Assembly: GCF_041381155.1 (NCBI RefSeq)
Contig: NC_091134.1
Span: 13,766,008-13,830,007 of the forward strand
DNA: 64,000 nt
DNA from: Argopecten irradians
Taxonomy: Eukaryota > Mollusca > Bivalvia > Pectinida > Pectinidae
Direction: 5' to 3'
Position numbers and translations under genes: made by a program. Each line of letters opens with the position of its first letter. The first letter of the stretch is position 1. Of the stretch, positions 48,386-61,500 are shown piece after piece. The notes below the pieces were generated by a model. The model searched no databases. It had not been told where the DNA came from and worked only from the letters and a program-made list of their open reading frames with translations.

Positions 48386-50405
48386 CGTCCTTCCGTTCGT
48401 TAACATATCTTGTAACCTCTATTTCTCGGAAGGTACAAAAGGGATCTTTCTCAAATCTCATATGTAGGTTCCCCTAGGGCCCTAGTTGTGCTTATTGCAT
48501 TTTAGGACCGATCGGTTAACAAGATGGCCGCCAGACCGCCATCTTGGATTTTGATAGTTAAAGTTTGTTACCGCTATTTCTCAGAACGTACAGAAGGGAT
48601 CTTTCTCAAATTTCATATGTAGGTTCCCCTAGGGCCCTAGTTGTGCATATTGCATTTTAGGACCGATCGGTTAACAAGATGGCCGCCAGGCCGCCATCTT
48701 GGATTTTGATAGTTAAAGTTTGTTACCGCTATTTCTCAGAAAGTACAGAAGGGATCTCTCTCCAATTTCACATGTAGGTTCCCCTAGGGCCCTAGTTGTG
48801 CATATTGCATTTTAGGACCGATTGGTTAACAAATTGGCCGCCAGGCCGCCATCTTGGATTTTGATAGTTAAAGTTTGTTACCGCTATTTCTCAGAACGTA
48901 CAGAAGGGATCTTTCTCAAAATTCATATGTAGGTTCCCCTTGGGCCCTAGTTGTGCATATTGCATTTTAGGACCGATCGGTTAACAAAATGGCAGCCAGG
49001 CAGCCATCTTGGATTTTGATAGTTAAAGTTTGTTACCGCTATTTCTCAGAAAGTACAGAAGGGATCTCTCTCCAATTTCACATGTAGGTTCCCCTAGGGC
49101 CCTAGTTGTGCATATTGCATTTTAGGACCGATTGGTTAACAAATTGGCCGCCAGGCCGCCATCTTGGATTTTGATAGTTAAAGTTTGTTACCGTTATTTC
49201 TCAGAAAGTACTGAAGGGATATCTCTCCAATTTCAAATGTAGCTTCCTCTAGGGCCCTAGTTGTGCATATTGCATTTTAGGACCGATCGATTAACAAGAT
49301 GGCCGCCAGGCAGCCATCTTGGATTTTGATAGTTAAAGTTTGTTACCGCTATTTCTCAGAAAGTACAGAAGGGATATCTCCAAAATTTCACATGTAGGTT
49401 TCCCTATGGCCTTATTTGTGCATATTTCATTATGGGACCGAACGGTCAACAATATGGCCGCCAGGCCGCCATCTTGGATTTTGATAGTTAAAGTTTGTTA
49501 CCGCTTTTTCTCAGAAAGTACTGAAGGGATCTCTCTCAAATTTCACATGTAAGTTTCCCTAGGGCCTAGTTGCGCATATTTCATTTTGGGACCGAACGGT
49601 CAACAAGATGGCCGCCAGGCCGCCATCTTGGATTTTGATAGTTAAAGTTTGTTACCGCTATTTCTCAGAAAGTACAGAAGGGATCTCTCCAAAATTTCAC
49701 ATGTAGGTTCCCCTAGGGTCCTAGTTGTGCATTTTTTATTTTGGGACCGAACGGTCACAAATATGGCCGCCATCTTGGATTTTGATACTTTAAGTTTGTT
49801 ACTGCTATATCTCAGAAAGTACTGAAGGGATCTCTCTCAAATTTCACATGTAGGTTCCCCTAGGGTCCTAGTTGTGCATATTGCACGGTCAACAAGATGG
49901 CCGCCAGGCCGCCATATTGGATTTTGATAGTTGAAGTTTGTTATCGGTATTTCTCAGAAAGTACTGAAGGGAGATGTCTCAAATTTCTTGTGCAGGTTCC
50001 CTTTAAGGTCCCTAGTTATGCATATTACATTTTGGGACCGATCGGTCAACAAGATGGCAGACAGGCCACCATTTTGAATTTTAATTATTGAAGTTTGTTA
50101 CCGCTACTTCTCAGAAAGTACTGAAGTGATCTGTCTCAAATTTTATATGTAGATTCTCCAAGGACCTGCATATTGCATTTTGGCACCGATCGGTCAACAA
50201 AATGGCCAACAGGTAGCCATCTTGGATTTTGATAATTGAAGTTTGTTAGTGTTATATATCTCAGAAAGTACTGAAAAGATCTTTCTTAAATTTCATATGA
50301 GTAATTTGTAATAAAAAGTTGAAAATCAGAGAAAAGATCCCTCTTTCTATTTTCAGACGTAGATCATTCTTTGGTGGGCGCCAAGATCCCTCTGGGATCT
50401 CTTGT
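48386..50405 (+). mobile_element. Tandem-core interspersed repeat, full copy 3 (12 units)
   Basis: Opens GTCCTTCCGTTCGTTAACAT, then twelve ~155-bp units each with ACCGCTATTTCTCAGAAAGT, GTAGGTTCCCCTAGGGCCCT, CATTTTAGGACCGATCGGTT, GATGGCCGCCAGGCCGCC and ATCTTGGATTTTGATAGTTA. Closes GCCAAGATCCCTCTGGGATC-TCTTGTT, a hairpin with 7-bp stem AGATCCC/GGGATCT. Head, tandem core and fixed tail recall the non-autonomous Helitron-like elements described in bivalves; no enzyme is encoded. Confidence 0.85.
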
Positions 50406-51765
50406 TTATACTGGTATGGCAAAAAAGAATCGGTCGTTAGAAAGCCAGATTTAGTATAAAAAGAAAAAAAAATAACTACATTTCCATAAATAAAAAATAT
50501 GTGATAAATAGAAACTTGTGGCTGTGTAACATAAACATTGCATAGCCACTTTTATAATATCCTCCCTATTTCACATTGTGAGCATTCGAAAGTATATGGT
50601 TTGATAATAATATAAAAATAGTAACAAATATTGTATCGTTACTTCGAATGGTGATCCAATAATTGATAAAAAATAATAAGCATATTCAAAAATAAACAAT
50701 ATACATGTATATTTACACTTGCTAGGCTTGTTCACTATACGAAAGTACTAGCCGATTTTGTTTACCATAACTGCATGGTAACATTGAACTTTGAACTTGC
50801 GTATGAAAATGTTCTATGCGACGTAAAGGGGCTATTTTTTTTAAAGAAACACATGGCTTTGTTTACATTTTGACGCAACATTACTTGTATATTGTTGTTT
50901 TTCATAGAAATTTGGAAAAATATGAACAATGCATATATGTTTTATATGTATACATGATACAAACATTTTTTAAATTAACAATTGTATAAAGAAACGGGAA
51001 AAATATCCCGACCGGGGCGACGTGCAGTGCTTTCACTTTTGTTAAAAATGATGGATGTCAAATGTAAACATTACCTCTGTGTCTGTGTTCGTCCTACGAT
51101 CAAGTCTTTGGGGTGGACGGGCGTGGGACCCTCTGACAGAGGTCAGTTATAAACATATCCTCTTGTCTCTGTTCTTTGAGAATTTAATCGTGTGTATTAT
51201 AAAACATGCACCGCTAGTAATCCACGTGTTGACAGTTACGCGTCAACACAGCTACATTGTTCAATCTATCGATGGCGATGGATCTAAGCGTAGATTATAT
51301 AATCACATGGCTCCCAAGGATGTAATATCGTCAAGTCAGACGACAATCTCAAACACATTGAGCTACTTGAAAACCGGTTTTTGACAACTTCGACGAACTC
51401 CAGTGTGTAAGCGTGCGTCAGCTTTGCCTCGCTGCACAACGGTCACCGAGTTCACACCTGTGGCCGAGTACAAATACTTTATGTTATTACGCTATATATT
51501 AACTTTTAGCAAAATTGAATATATATTTAAAAATCTGATCTGATTAAATAAAATTTACTTTGTTTGTCATGTTTATTTCACACTAAAATATTGAACTTTT
51601 TTGTCGTCGCGGATGGATAATTCTATCTTACGTGAAGCGTCATAATTCGCTGTTCAATTGAGTAAGCTCCTCCCACTTTTGACCGACTTTTATTGAATAA
51701 TTACGTCACTTTCAAATGACAATTTTATTGCATAAAGTATAAATAAAAAGTCGTGTGAGTGTAAA
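50406..51765. other. Intergenic, one unexplained frame
   Basis: A 109-codon + frame at 51055-51384 lies in a GC-richer patch that ends near 51480, but shows no domain, signal or splice features. I cannot say whether it is an exon or a repeat remnant. Confidence 0.35.
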
Positions 51766-51927
51766 TATAGGGATTGGATTGCGCTTTTATGTTAACCATG
51801 CTTGTATGGAGCAATTCCTCTAAGAATATATTCAATATGGGGCGCTAGCGCGCCCCATAGAATATATTCTTAGAGGAATTGCTCCATACAAGCATGGTTA
51901 ACATAAAAGCGCAATCCAATCCCTATA
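51766..51927. repeat. Long near-perfect palindrome
   Basis: Arms of about 79 bp differ only near the centre (ATTCAATATGGGGCGC against GCGCCCCATAGAAT); the spacer is about 4 bp (centre GGCGCTAGCGCGCC). Located about 200 bp past the gene 2 stop. Confidence 0.95.
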
Positions 51928-52120
51928 TATTAATGAAATATAATACCATATTCCGAAAGCGAAGTGTGGTGTTTTTGGAATTTTTAAAAAGCAAAAATGT
52001 TGAATACGTGTACTACTATGAAACTGAGAGATACATATAGTTAGATGTAAATATTAATATCATGTTGATAATGATAAAAAAAATCACAATGAAAAAATAT
52101 ATATGTACACGATGGTTTGA

Positions 52121-52539
52121 TTATGTAACCTGTCTATTGTTGTACAGGCTTGTATTGGTGTCACTGGTTGGTTGGGTCCCACCAAATGAACGAACACTGT
52201 AACAACTTGGAAGGTTATCCGACTCTCTATTGGAATCATCTGAAGGGTGATAGCGTGTGTTGTTGCCTAGTTGATCATATCCAGGGGAGGGAGAATGCCC
52301 ACGATTAGTTATCACCTGTATATTGATGCTGCCCATCGTGTTTGGTTGTGTGATGCTTGGCTGATGTATGGTACTGTTGTCTAAAGTATGAGGCTGTTCC
52401 GAAAGGCTGCGGTTAGAGATATCCTCAAATTGGGATTCAGGTTGAAGGATGTCGCTTCTGGGACCACTGGTGTTCTCCCAGTGACTATCGGATCCAATGG
52501 ACATTTCCGGGGTAGTGCGACGAGTGATGTCAACGTCGA
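52121..52539 (-). CDS. Gene 2 exon 13: terminal cytoplasmic exon and stop
   Basis: 419 bp after an AATACAG acceptor. Begins VDVDITRRTTPEMSIGSDSH and ends TSLYNNRQVT. Rich in Ser, Asn, Pro and Gln, likely disordered. YNNR gives a Y-x-N motif (possible SH2 ligand) and GYDQL a YxxL sorting-type motif; both are weak cues. Confidence 0.85.
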
Positions 52540-55500
52540 CTGTATTGCAAGGAATCGGGAAAAATACTTTGAAATACAACAATTACATGTACGAAACAAC
52601 TTGCATTTAACTTAAATCTTAAGCACTTGACAAAATCAGCCATCATACTCGACGGATTTATACGAGAAATGTTCAAATAACTGACAAAATCCACAGTTTT
52701 AATAATAGTTTTCTCAATCCATGTCATGACAAAGGTTCTTAATAATATTTACTGGTTTTTAATGGAACAGCTAAAAGAAAAGTTTTATGTGTTTATACTT
52801 ACTGTGTCATTACCTAATTTACCTTAAATGTAAAAGTTTTAAGTTTTTTATCCGTAAGATATACTGCAGCTATCCGGTTGTTTATATTTTTCCATTTTAA
52901 TTCACCCCCTCACACTTTGTATCCAAATAAAACTAAGATACATTCTATGTACCTACCACTAGCACAGTCATTGTCCACGCTCTTCACATATGTGGCATCG
53001 CTCGCCTCATTCTGACCTCCTAAAATACAATGATAAAATGTAGAGAATGATACTTAAGTAAATGGACAACTCGAGTTGATATGTCGAACAATTATTGATA
53101 GTTTAATGAATATCAAGTTACTGAAATTCGTCTTTTTGACCTATCAAAAAGTAGTAAAATGACGAAAGCATCTACCGTAGTGATTATTTGCTAAGAAAAG
53201 TCATATCTAAATGATGTTAACTCTATAATTGCATATTCTATAGCTAATTGTCGTGGGTAGATTATGATCTATATGATTAAATGCATTTTTCGGCAAGTGA
53301 CTCGTTTCTTTGATCCATCCCAAACATCTTATTGTACATGTCTTATCTCTACTTCACACAGACAAGGACCGATATACATTTTATATAATTACTTGTCATC
53401 TCGACGTTATTTCTCACGCCTTTTAAATCTATCTCATCATCATGCCGAATTTATCATTAAAAGTTTTCGTTACATTCGATAGTTTTCTAAAAATAGGTTT
53501 ATTTCTATCTAACCTGATCAAGTCATATCAGTTCATTGACAGTTATTATCTATTTACCATTCCATTTTAAGATAGCAAATGCCACCATCAAAAGTAAAAC
53601 AAACAAAAAACACAAACAAAAAACAGACATTCCATAATCTCGAAATAATACGAACATTGTAATCCTTCATATCAATCACTAAATACTAACGTTCATCCGT
53701 ATTTTGCAAAAGCGGATAAATAGGACTGCAGTCCGCATTTTTCTTGATATTGGCTGAAAATGGAGAACATGTATTGTCAATAAGTTTCCTGACATTGTTT
53801 CAACACGACATAAATTCTATTGATAATATGTTAACTGTGAATAGATCTTGGATATAACTGTCCAAGTCAGATGCACGTAAAACGTGATTTAATTATTAAT
53901 AAAGTCTTAGATAATTTCTATCTACAAATGCTACCCAATATTTAAAGGTACACTATTGATAATATTTCTGAAATGCTTGGATAGAATACCTGCGCAAATA
54001 AATTAACTGTTATTACTAAATACAACGAAATATATAATTATGTTGTGAGCCTATCATCGGTAAGCAGGGAATCGTTATCATTTCCATCATAGTCTGAAAC
54101 AAAGTCAGGAAAACATTCAAATTATGTGAAGTAATTATGAAATATACGCTAAAAGGAAGATTAAAGTTTAAAATTTATTTCGATAAGTCAATTCTAATGT
54201 AATATTAATAAGTTATTTTGAAGCTTATATAGAAATGTGATTGTTCTTAATACTTAATAACATTTATTAAATTAAATTTTCAATTGACAATTAAAGCATT
54301 CGTATAAGAGAGGAGTTATATTGGCTATTGGCTTCCACGTTTCTGTTTCTACCAGTACTTATAGAGACGAGAGGTCACCTGACCACGATAAAATATATCA
54401 TTTATTTTTAATATTACAAATATTACAGATATTGCTCATTGTAATAATTCACTGTTACATAAGTCTCCCAAACGTTCACACAGTCGTACTATTGCAACTG
54501 GTATCCATGCAAACCCCTATATACTAATCTTCATAGAACTCGAAGGATGTCTAAATTTTGACCAATCAGAAACCTTAACTTTGTTACTATGACAATTAAG
54601 ACGAGACGGTACAAGAGTGAAGGTAAGTGGACACCAGAGACTGGTCAATATATCACATGAACACAAATATTGCTATGCTTACCATATTCTCTAGGAACGC
54701 GAGACGTTAACATAGGGACCTTATTACTTTCAAGATCTGAAAACAAGTAACAAATTCCGTCATATAAGTTATGTTAGGACAAATGTTATTTGACAGAGAA
54801 GGGATGTTATTGATGGCATGAAAGAAAAATGGAAGTATGATGAACATATTAGTAGTACTCGCGTTTTCAATTGGATATTTATATTTTGATTTTATTTGAT
54901 CCACACAACATGCAAACTCATGCATTTCTTCCTCCCATAAAAAAAGCTATTGGCTTACGCTTATAATAAAAACTGACTCATGATTTATTCTTATAAAACA
55001 TACCCATGGCATCTGTATCATTATTTTCTGTGTCTCCACCCACTTCAGAAAATGAGGCTTGGTCATCTTTAACATCTACACATAAATGTAAAACAATCAG
55101 TTAATGTTAGCATGTATACATATTAACTTTTTTAGCGATTAATTCAAGATGAACAAATTAATTACTCTTTGATGGTTTATCAAAGTACAAAATTGAGCAT
55201 GGTATCGATATCTTAAATAGACCGTTGAGTAAAGTTCTTAAAGGCCAACTGCTGATAATTTTGTAGAGTCGTAAAAGTTATTAGCTTACCGTTACTACAC
55301 TTCACTTATCATTACTTTCTAAACAATTTAAAATAAATCAAATGTTAATTTTCATAACGATTGGTTGTCTTATGTTTATGTTAAATTGTCTTAAATTTGC
55401 TTGGTGTTGTAGCCCCATCTTAGGCCATCGATATTTATTTTCTTATGCTATTATTTTCTTTAAAAACAGCTTTTATTGTTTCGGGAAGGTATTGGGCCTT

Positions 55501-58500
55501 TACTTTTTTGCTACATTTGCATGCTTTTATCTTCACAATCAAAAGTTTATTCGAGTATGTAGAGTTTAATGATGTTGATTGAAATTTCCGTTAATTCGTC
55601 TATCTTCAAAAAATTTCAAAACTGATTTCGATAAATGAATCGAATCTATGACATTTTTTTCACAAAAACAAATGTACCTAAAGTTTTTCCCATAATCTTA
55701 ACTGAAGAAAAAATAGTATCAAGGTAAAACATTGGACCTTTTAGTGACAGGATCACAAATATCTAGAAATGACTCGATGATGTTTCATTATACAACTAGT
55801 ATAAATCAATTTCAAATTATAATGTAAAAGGCGACCAATACTTTAAAACATACCTGCGTCTTTCTCTTTCAGGTATTTCAATATTTTCTTCCTATCTGAA
55901 TAATATTGAAAACAGGTGGGAAAATTTTAATTTGTAACCTTAAATAACGTCAAATAATTCATCACTTACAACCAAAGCATGATATGTTTTAAAGAATAGA
56001 AATGATATTTAGTAAATGGTAAACTTATTATGAAAGCCTCACATTCCTAACGTTAGTTAAAGATGCGCCACCGCTGAGAAATGCTATTTTTCTCTATCAA
56101 AAAACAGGAGCAAACGATTTAGTACTTTTCTTCAGTTACAAAAGTACTCTTGTTTTACACCATTACCATCATCAAAAAGTTTGAGTTTCTCATTTTATTA
56201 AAAATAAAAATATTGAAAATAATGAATTGTCCTGAAAGAATTCCGTGGCTATACATGCACCAAGAGCAAAAATAAAAAATAGCTATTCATACACGATTAA
56301 ATACCAGTTATTGTTCAATCGATGGCGGTGGAGAACCTTTAAAATATGTATGCATTAAAAACAATTAAGCATAGCTATAGAAATGTACTTACAGTGACAT
56401 GCAGCATGAAACAAAAATTAAAGTTTATATCAAATACCATTTTGATAATTCTTTAATCTTAAATGTATATAATTACATGTATAGCAAATTTTTGTTTCAT
56501 AACAGTATCATACAGTTGACTTCTGTATGTAAACTTCCGTGGAAGATACCATGAAAATACATACTTATTGAATAAAATGATATTGTGAATTATCTAAGCA
56601 TTTATAAAATTGATATCTTACAGACGTATTTGTACAACAGCAACTGATATACGGTATGTGTAAACACCATAAAGATTAACTTTAGGGTAGATGATGGTCT
56701 CAATTCCTCATTTTCCACTTTTTGCTATTCCATTTATTTGCAATATATAAAATATTACAATTTCTGAATCACTGAAAATGTCATTTTGACCACGTATTTA
56801 GTAGTTTATTCATTAATCAAGTACGACATACATTCACATGAATGATTGATGTCCAACTTGTTATAGTGTTATCACAAATAAACAAATAATACTTACTTAA
56901 AATGATCCCCACCATTAGGCCTATTACCAACATCACTGCCAGTGGTACTGCTATCACCCTTCATAAAAAATACACGATTTTACTATTGTGCAAAACAAAC
57001 AATAAATGATTGAATGATCATTTTGCCCTATTGTTTATAATTTTTGCCCCCCCCCCAGTAGTTTATAATTTTTGCCCCCCAGTAGGTCACGTTTCATCAA
57101 AACATAGGGGCACATCTATAAAGAAAGCGAAAAGTATCTTGTTCCGATGCAGTTTACGCACATTCTACACTGTGTAAGAATTATTGGCCACCAAGATTCG
57201 TTGAATCCTTCCAGTAGTTTAGGAGGAGTAGTCGGTTGGTCTTTGTGTCTACAAACAACTTGAACCCAATACATACAGTGCTCCATATGCCAAAGTGATG
57301 TGATTAAGGAAAACTATTTTCAATGATGAACAGCATCGCAGTAGTTGATAGTGAAGCGCGTATGATTTGGTATTGATTAGTTTAATGCCTGTCAACAGCG
57401 CCAGTATGATCAAGGACGTGTCAGGTAAATTGGTGGAGAATAGTCAAAATCAACGACCAGCGTTCAGTGTCTGGTACCTGTTTAACATTGGAGTGGTGGA
57501 GGGGTTGTGATAATGTGTCGGGAGATCTTAACGAATCAGCCACCGCGGCCCCATGATGCGGTTAAGAGTAACAGCTAGTTGAACAAAATTTGTTGGCCAC
57601 GCTGGATGATTGTGTCCAGATGTTATTTAGAGGCCAGATACCCGCCTACATTACACTGACTATAATATTATTAATCTTGTATTTATTTATGTAAGAAATG
57701 CCAACAAAGTCAATCGAAACAAAACTAGTTAAGAGACACAAATGCGATAGACGTAGCCGAAATATCAACTATAAAACCACGAAAAATAGAATAAGGTAAT
57801 CTGTCTTCGACTTTGTTACATATATTGACAATTCAAATCTTGATTTTATGGTGTTTTTGAACGCCTTTCGGTATCTTGTTCACATCATGACTTTGGATAA
57901 TCTCGCATTTGTGTATGTTTTGAACAAATTCATCTTATCAATGATTTTGTGTTTATCATACTTACACAATTATAAATGTATTGTTGTCCGTGTCAAGATT
58001 GTCTTCCTTTTTTCGAACGAAAACTGAAATTGCAACAAAAACAAAATCAAATGCTTTTCATATCATGCACCAACTTCGAAAATTGACCGTGCACATGTAT
58101 GTACGTAATTATTCAACAACGTAAAATATACATGCAATAACCCTGTCTACCTATAACCAGTGACGAATTACAAAAAGAAAAGGAAAAAAAAACGAAAAAA
58201 AACTACAAACTACAAAAAGTACATAAATCAAACAACTACCTTCTGTATATGTATCTGTCTGTATCCGAATAATGGTGGTAGCGGATGCCCTGGCAAACTT
58301 GGGAAACAATCTGACAGCTACCGTGTAACTCGTGTTTGGAGTCAAGTTGGGAATGTGCATTAAGGCCATATTACTGTTCGGATCTGAATAACATAAATGA
58401 TATGGATTTTTTTAAAAATATATGGTTCATTTCTAATAATCTCCTTTTTGATGCGATACATTTGCATAGAGGGGATGGGTTTCGATATTTAGAAACAATT

Positions 58501-61500
58501 TTGAAAACAACATCATGAGATAGACGCTCAAAACCCGTACTTAATGTACAACATCACCCTTGGCAAATAGTTGGTGGTGGTGTAGATACAAAATAAAGAA
58601 AACCTAAAGAAAGTTTAATTATAAATATAAAGAAACTGAACGCGTAATTTGTATAGATAAATGCAAATAACATGATAAACTCGAAATACATAATTTTAAT
58701 GTAGCAGGTCTAATATAGATAACAAATGTTCCCAACAATATTTACCAAGATTTATTTCCTGTTGTCTCAACAAGGACTCGTTTAGGGGTTTATATATACG
58801 AGCGATCACTAACACATCCATATCCTTCCGGTCAATAGTGATACCGAGGGTTACAGACGTAGAGGTAAAGTTGGTGACCATCACCTCAGGCGGAGGCTGG
58901 CGATACTCTGTAAAACCTGCGAATAAAACATCATCTAAAATGTAATCAATATAGTTAATACGTATTGCGTTTTAATACTATTGTTGTTTGCTGATTTAGT
59001 GTCATTTTTCAATTCTTTCACTGAGTATGATATACAGTTGCATGGTATCGTGGTGTCACTTGCATTCCTCAACTTCCACCAATCAAATTGTAATGGAAAT
59101 GATTATTGTTAAGAATTTTCCATCTTCATTGAGTAGATATGCAGAACACATGACAAGCTGTAATTATAAGTTAAAATTTTCCACTTTAACGTAATTAAAA
59201 TGCATGTTTTAGAAATATGTAGTTCCTGAGACACCCACTATATTACAAGTACTGTGACAATCGTAATGCAGGTTCCTGTTTCTATTGTAACTTACCTGCA
59301 GGAGCAACACTAACTGTTGTTATGTTGAAAGTTGGAACAGTGCTCGGCATTACACATTGTCCATTAGAGAGCTCTATCATTCCAACTTTACATCTGAAAT
59401 TAACATTCACATTTAATAGATTTTATTTCGTGCCCAGCATAGTTTATCACAGTTTCTTTAAATAAATGACGATTCTTTTTCCCATTTTTTTTTTATTTAA
59501 TAGACATACATGTATAAATAACATCATGTTCCTTTCACAGAAGGACTTGCACACAAATTTCCACATTTACATAGATTATGCTAATCATGAACACAAACTT
59601 TCACCGCTTTTACATTATTTACAGATATTTTCACCATTTATTCATCATTACCTCTCAATCATTCATATCCATTCAAAATAAATTGATATTAGTAATTTCA
59701 AACAAGTAGTTAATATTGCCATCAAAGATGTCAGGTAAGGGGAGACAACTCTAATATAAAATATCGGTAGAAGGGAGACTACTCCATATCACTTATTCAG
59801 ACATTCTATTATAAATTGATATAAATACTTTCTTACTTTTAATAATTTCAGTGGTACACATATTATGTAATGTTATTTGTTAATATGTACTTTCTTCTTC
59901 TTTTTTTTTACATTTTTTAATTTAACTTCTAATCAACCCATAATATTAGTTTTAGGAGTATGAAAAACACAATAGTAGTAAAATTGATATCAACAACAAG
60001 GGGAGCTAACTCTCACATATACATGAGTGATAAACGAGTAATTATAAATACATGTAGTTCTTAAGTCACAGTTTTTTTTTTATAAACTTTGGTATTTTGA
60101 AACTATCAATTCCTTTTTCCCATTTTGTTTGATTTTTATGTATACTGATACTATAGATTATCTGTAAGTAATTCTTTTAAAATTTGAAATGCTGATGTAG
60201 GAGAAGTTTATTTGTTTTGGTATTTTTTTATATTCCTGATCTTCCATATAACCCATTTAGTTGTAATTATGACTGTGTTAGATATTGCATTTTTCAATAA
60301 ATTATCAGTGCAGTCACCGAGCATCATTTTCTCCTCATCAATATTCCATGTCATATTTACAGTGTCAAAACTTTCATTATTGTAAAGATTAGCATGTATT
60401 ATGTCTAACAATTGTGTTGTGAATAAACAGTTAAAAAACAAATGGGTTAAAGTCTCATTTTCAGTTCTACACATATGACATAGTCCATCGGATCTATTCA
60501 TTAGACTTAATTTGTTTTCGGTATATATCACCCTATGTATACTTTTCCATTGAAATTTTTTCATTTTATTTGTGATTGCATAGTCGGTATTTCCAAAAAA
60601 AATTCCAAACATTTATCCAATCTATTTCCTTCTGAAATTGAGTATTCCATTTAATTTCTGCTGTTGGTCTTATAGTTGGTGTAGTAATAGTATGCAGGGT
60701 TTCCAATTTAAGTTCTTTTGGCTTTACAATTTTAAAATGATTTACATTAAAGACACATATCTCTAATTTATTGTTAATATATATTATATGTTGTTTGTGT
60801 TCTGGTTCTGGTTCATTACCTTTAATAATTTCAATATATTTTCTAGGTATAGCTTTCTTTATTTTAGAAATCTCGGCATTCCATAAAATAAATGACGATT
60901 AAAAAGGACTGTGAACGTTTGGAATGAAAGTTAACATAGGCACATGGTACGTTCATGTATATATCCATTTAGATCTGATCAAGTTTAGTCAATTTGATAC
61001 CTCTTGCCTAGTGAGGTCATTTGTAATGTTTTCTCGAGTTTACTGGGTTTCCTTCCATCCTCCTTCGTCAGGAACTATAAGTTAATACTTTTTGAAAAGT
61101 GAGACCCTTAATTGTGTAAATGAACCGCGAAACATAAGCCTCATTATTGTATAAAATTGGTTCTTTATAAGTTTGTGATATCTAATTTTTCACAGAATAA
61201 CCTTTTATAATTATGTACCAAAATAAAGTTGAATTTTATGCCGGCATTTCAAACAAATGGCATTTTTGCACCTTTAATCATGGTTTCTGTTATAATTACA
61301 TTTTTATATAAACTGAGTTAGTTCATCTTCATAGGTCATAGAAGCTTAATAGAACTACACAATGGTTAGCATCTAAATTGTCAAATCCATCAATTTAAGA
61401 ACATCTATTGTTTAAAAAAAATAACGTAAAGGTTTCGGCATTCTGTCGGGGTTAAGTGATGTTGTCATGTGATAATGGTATTTGTTGCATAATGAAAGTA

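Noticed and set aside
51055-51384. 109-codon + ORF as a gene
   Set aside because: No recognisable domain, signal or splice context; noted only as unexplained.
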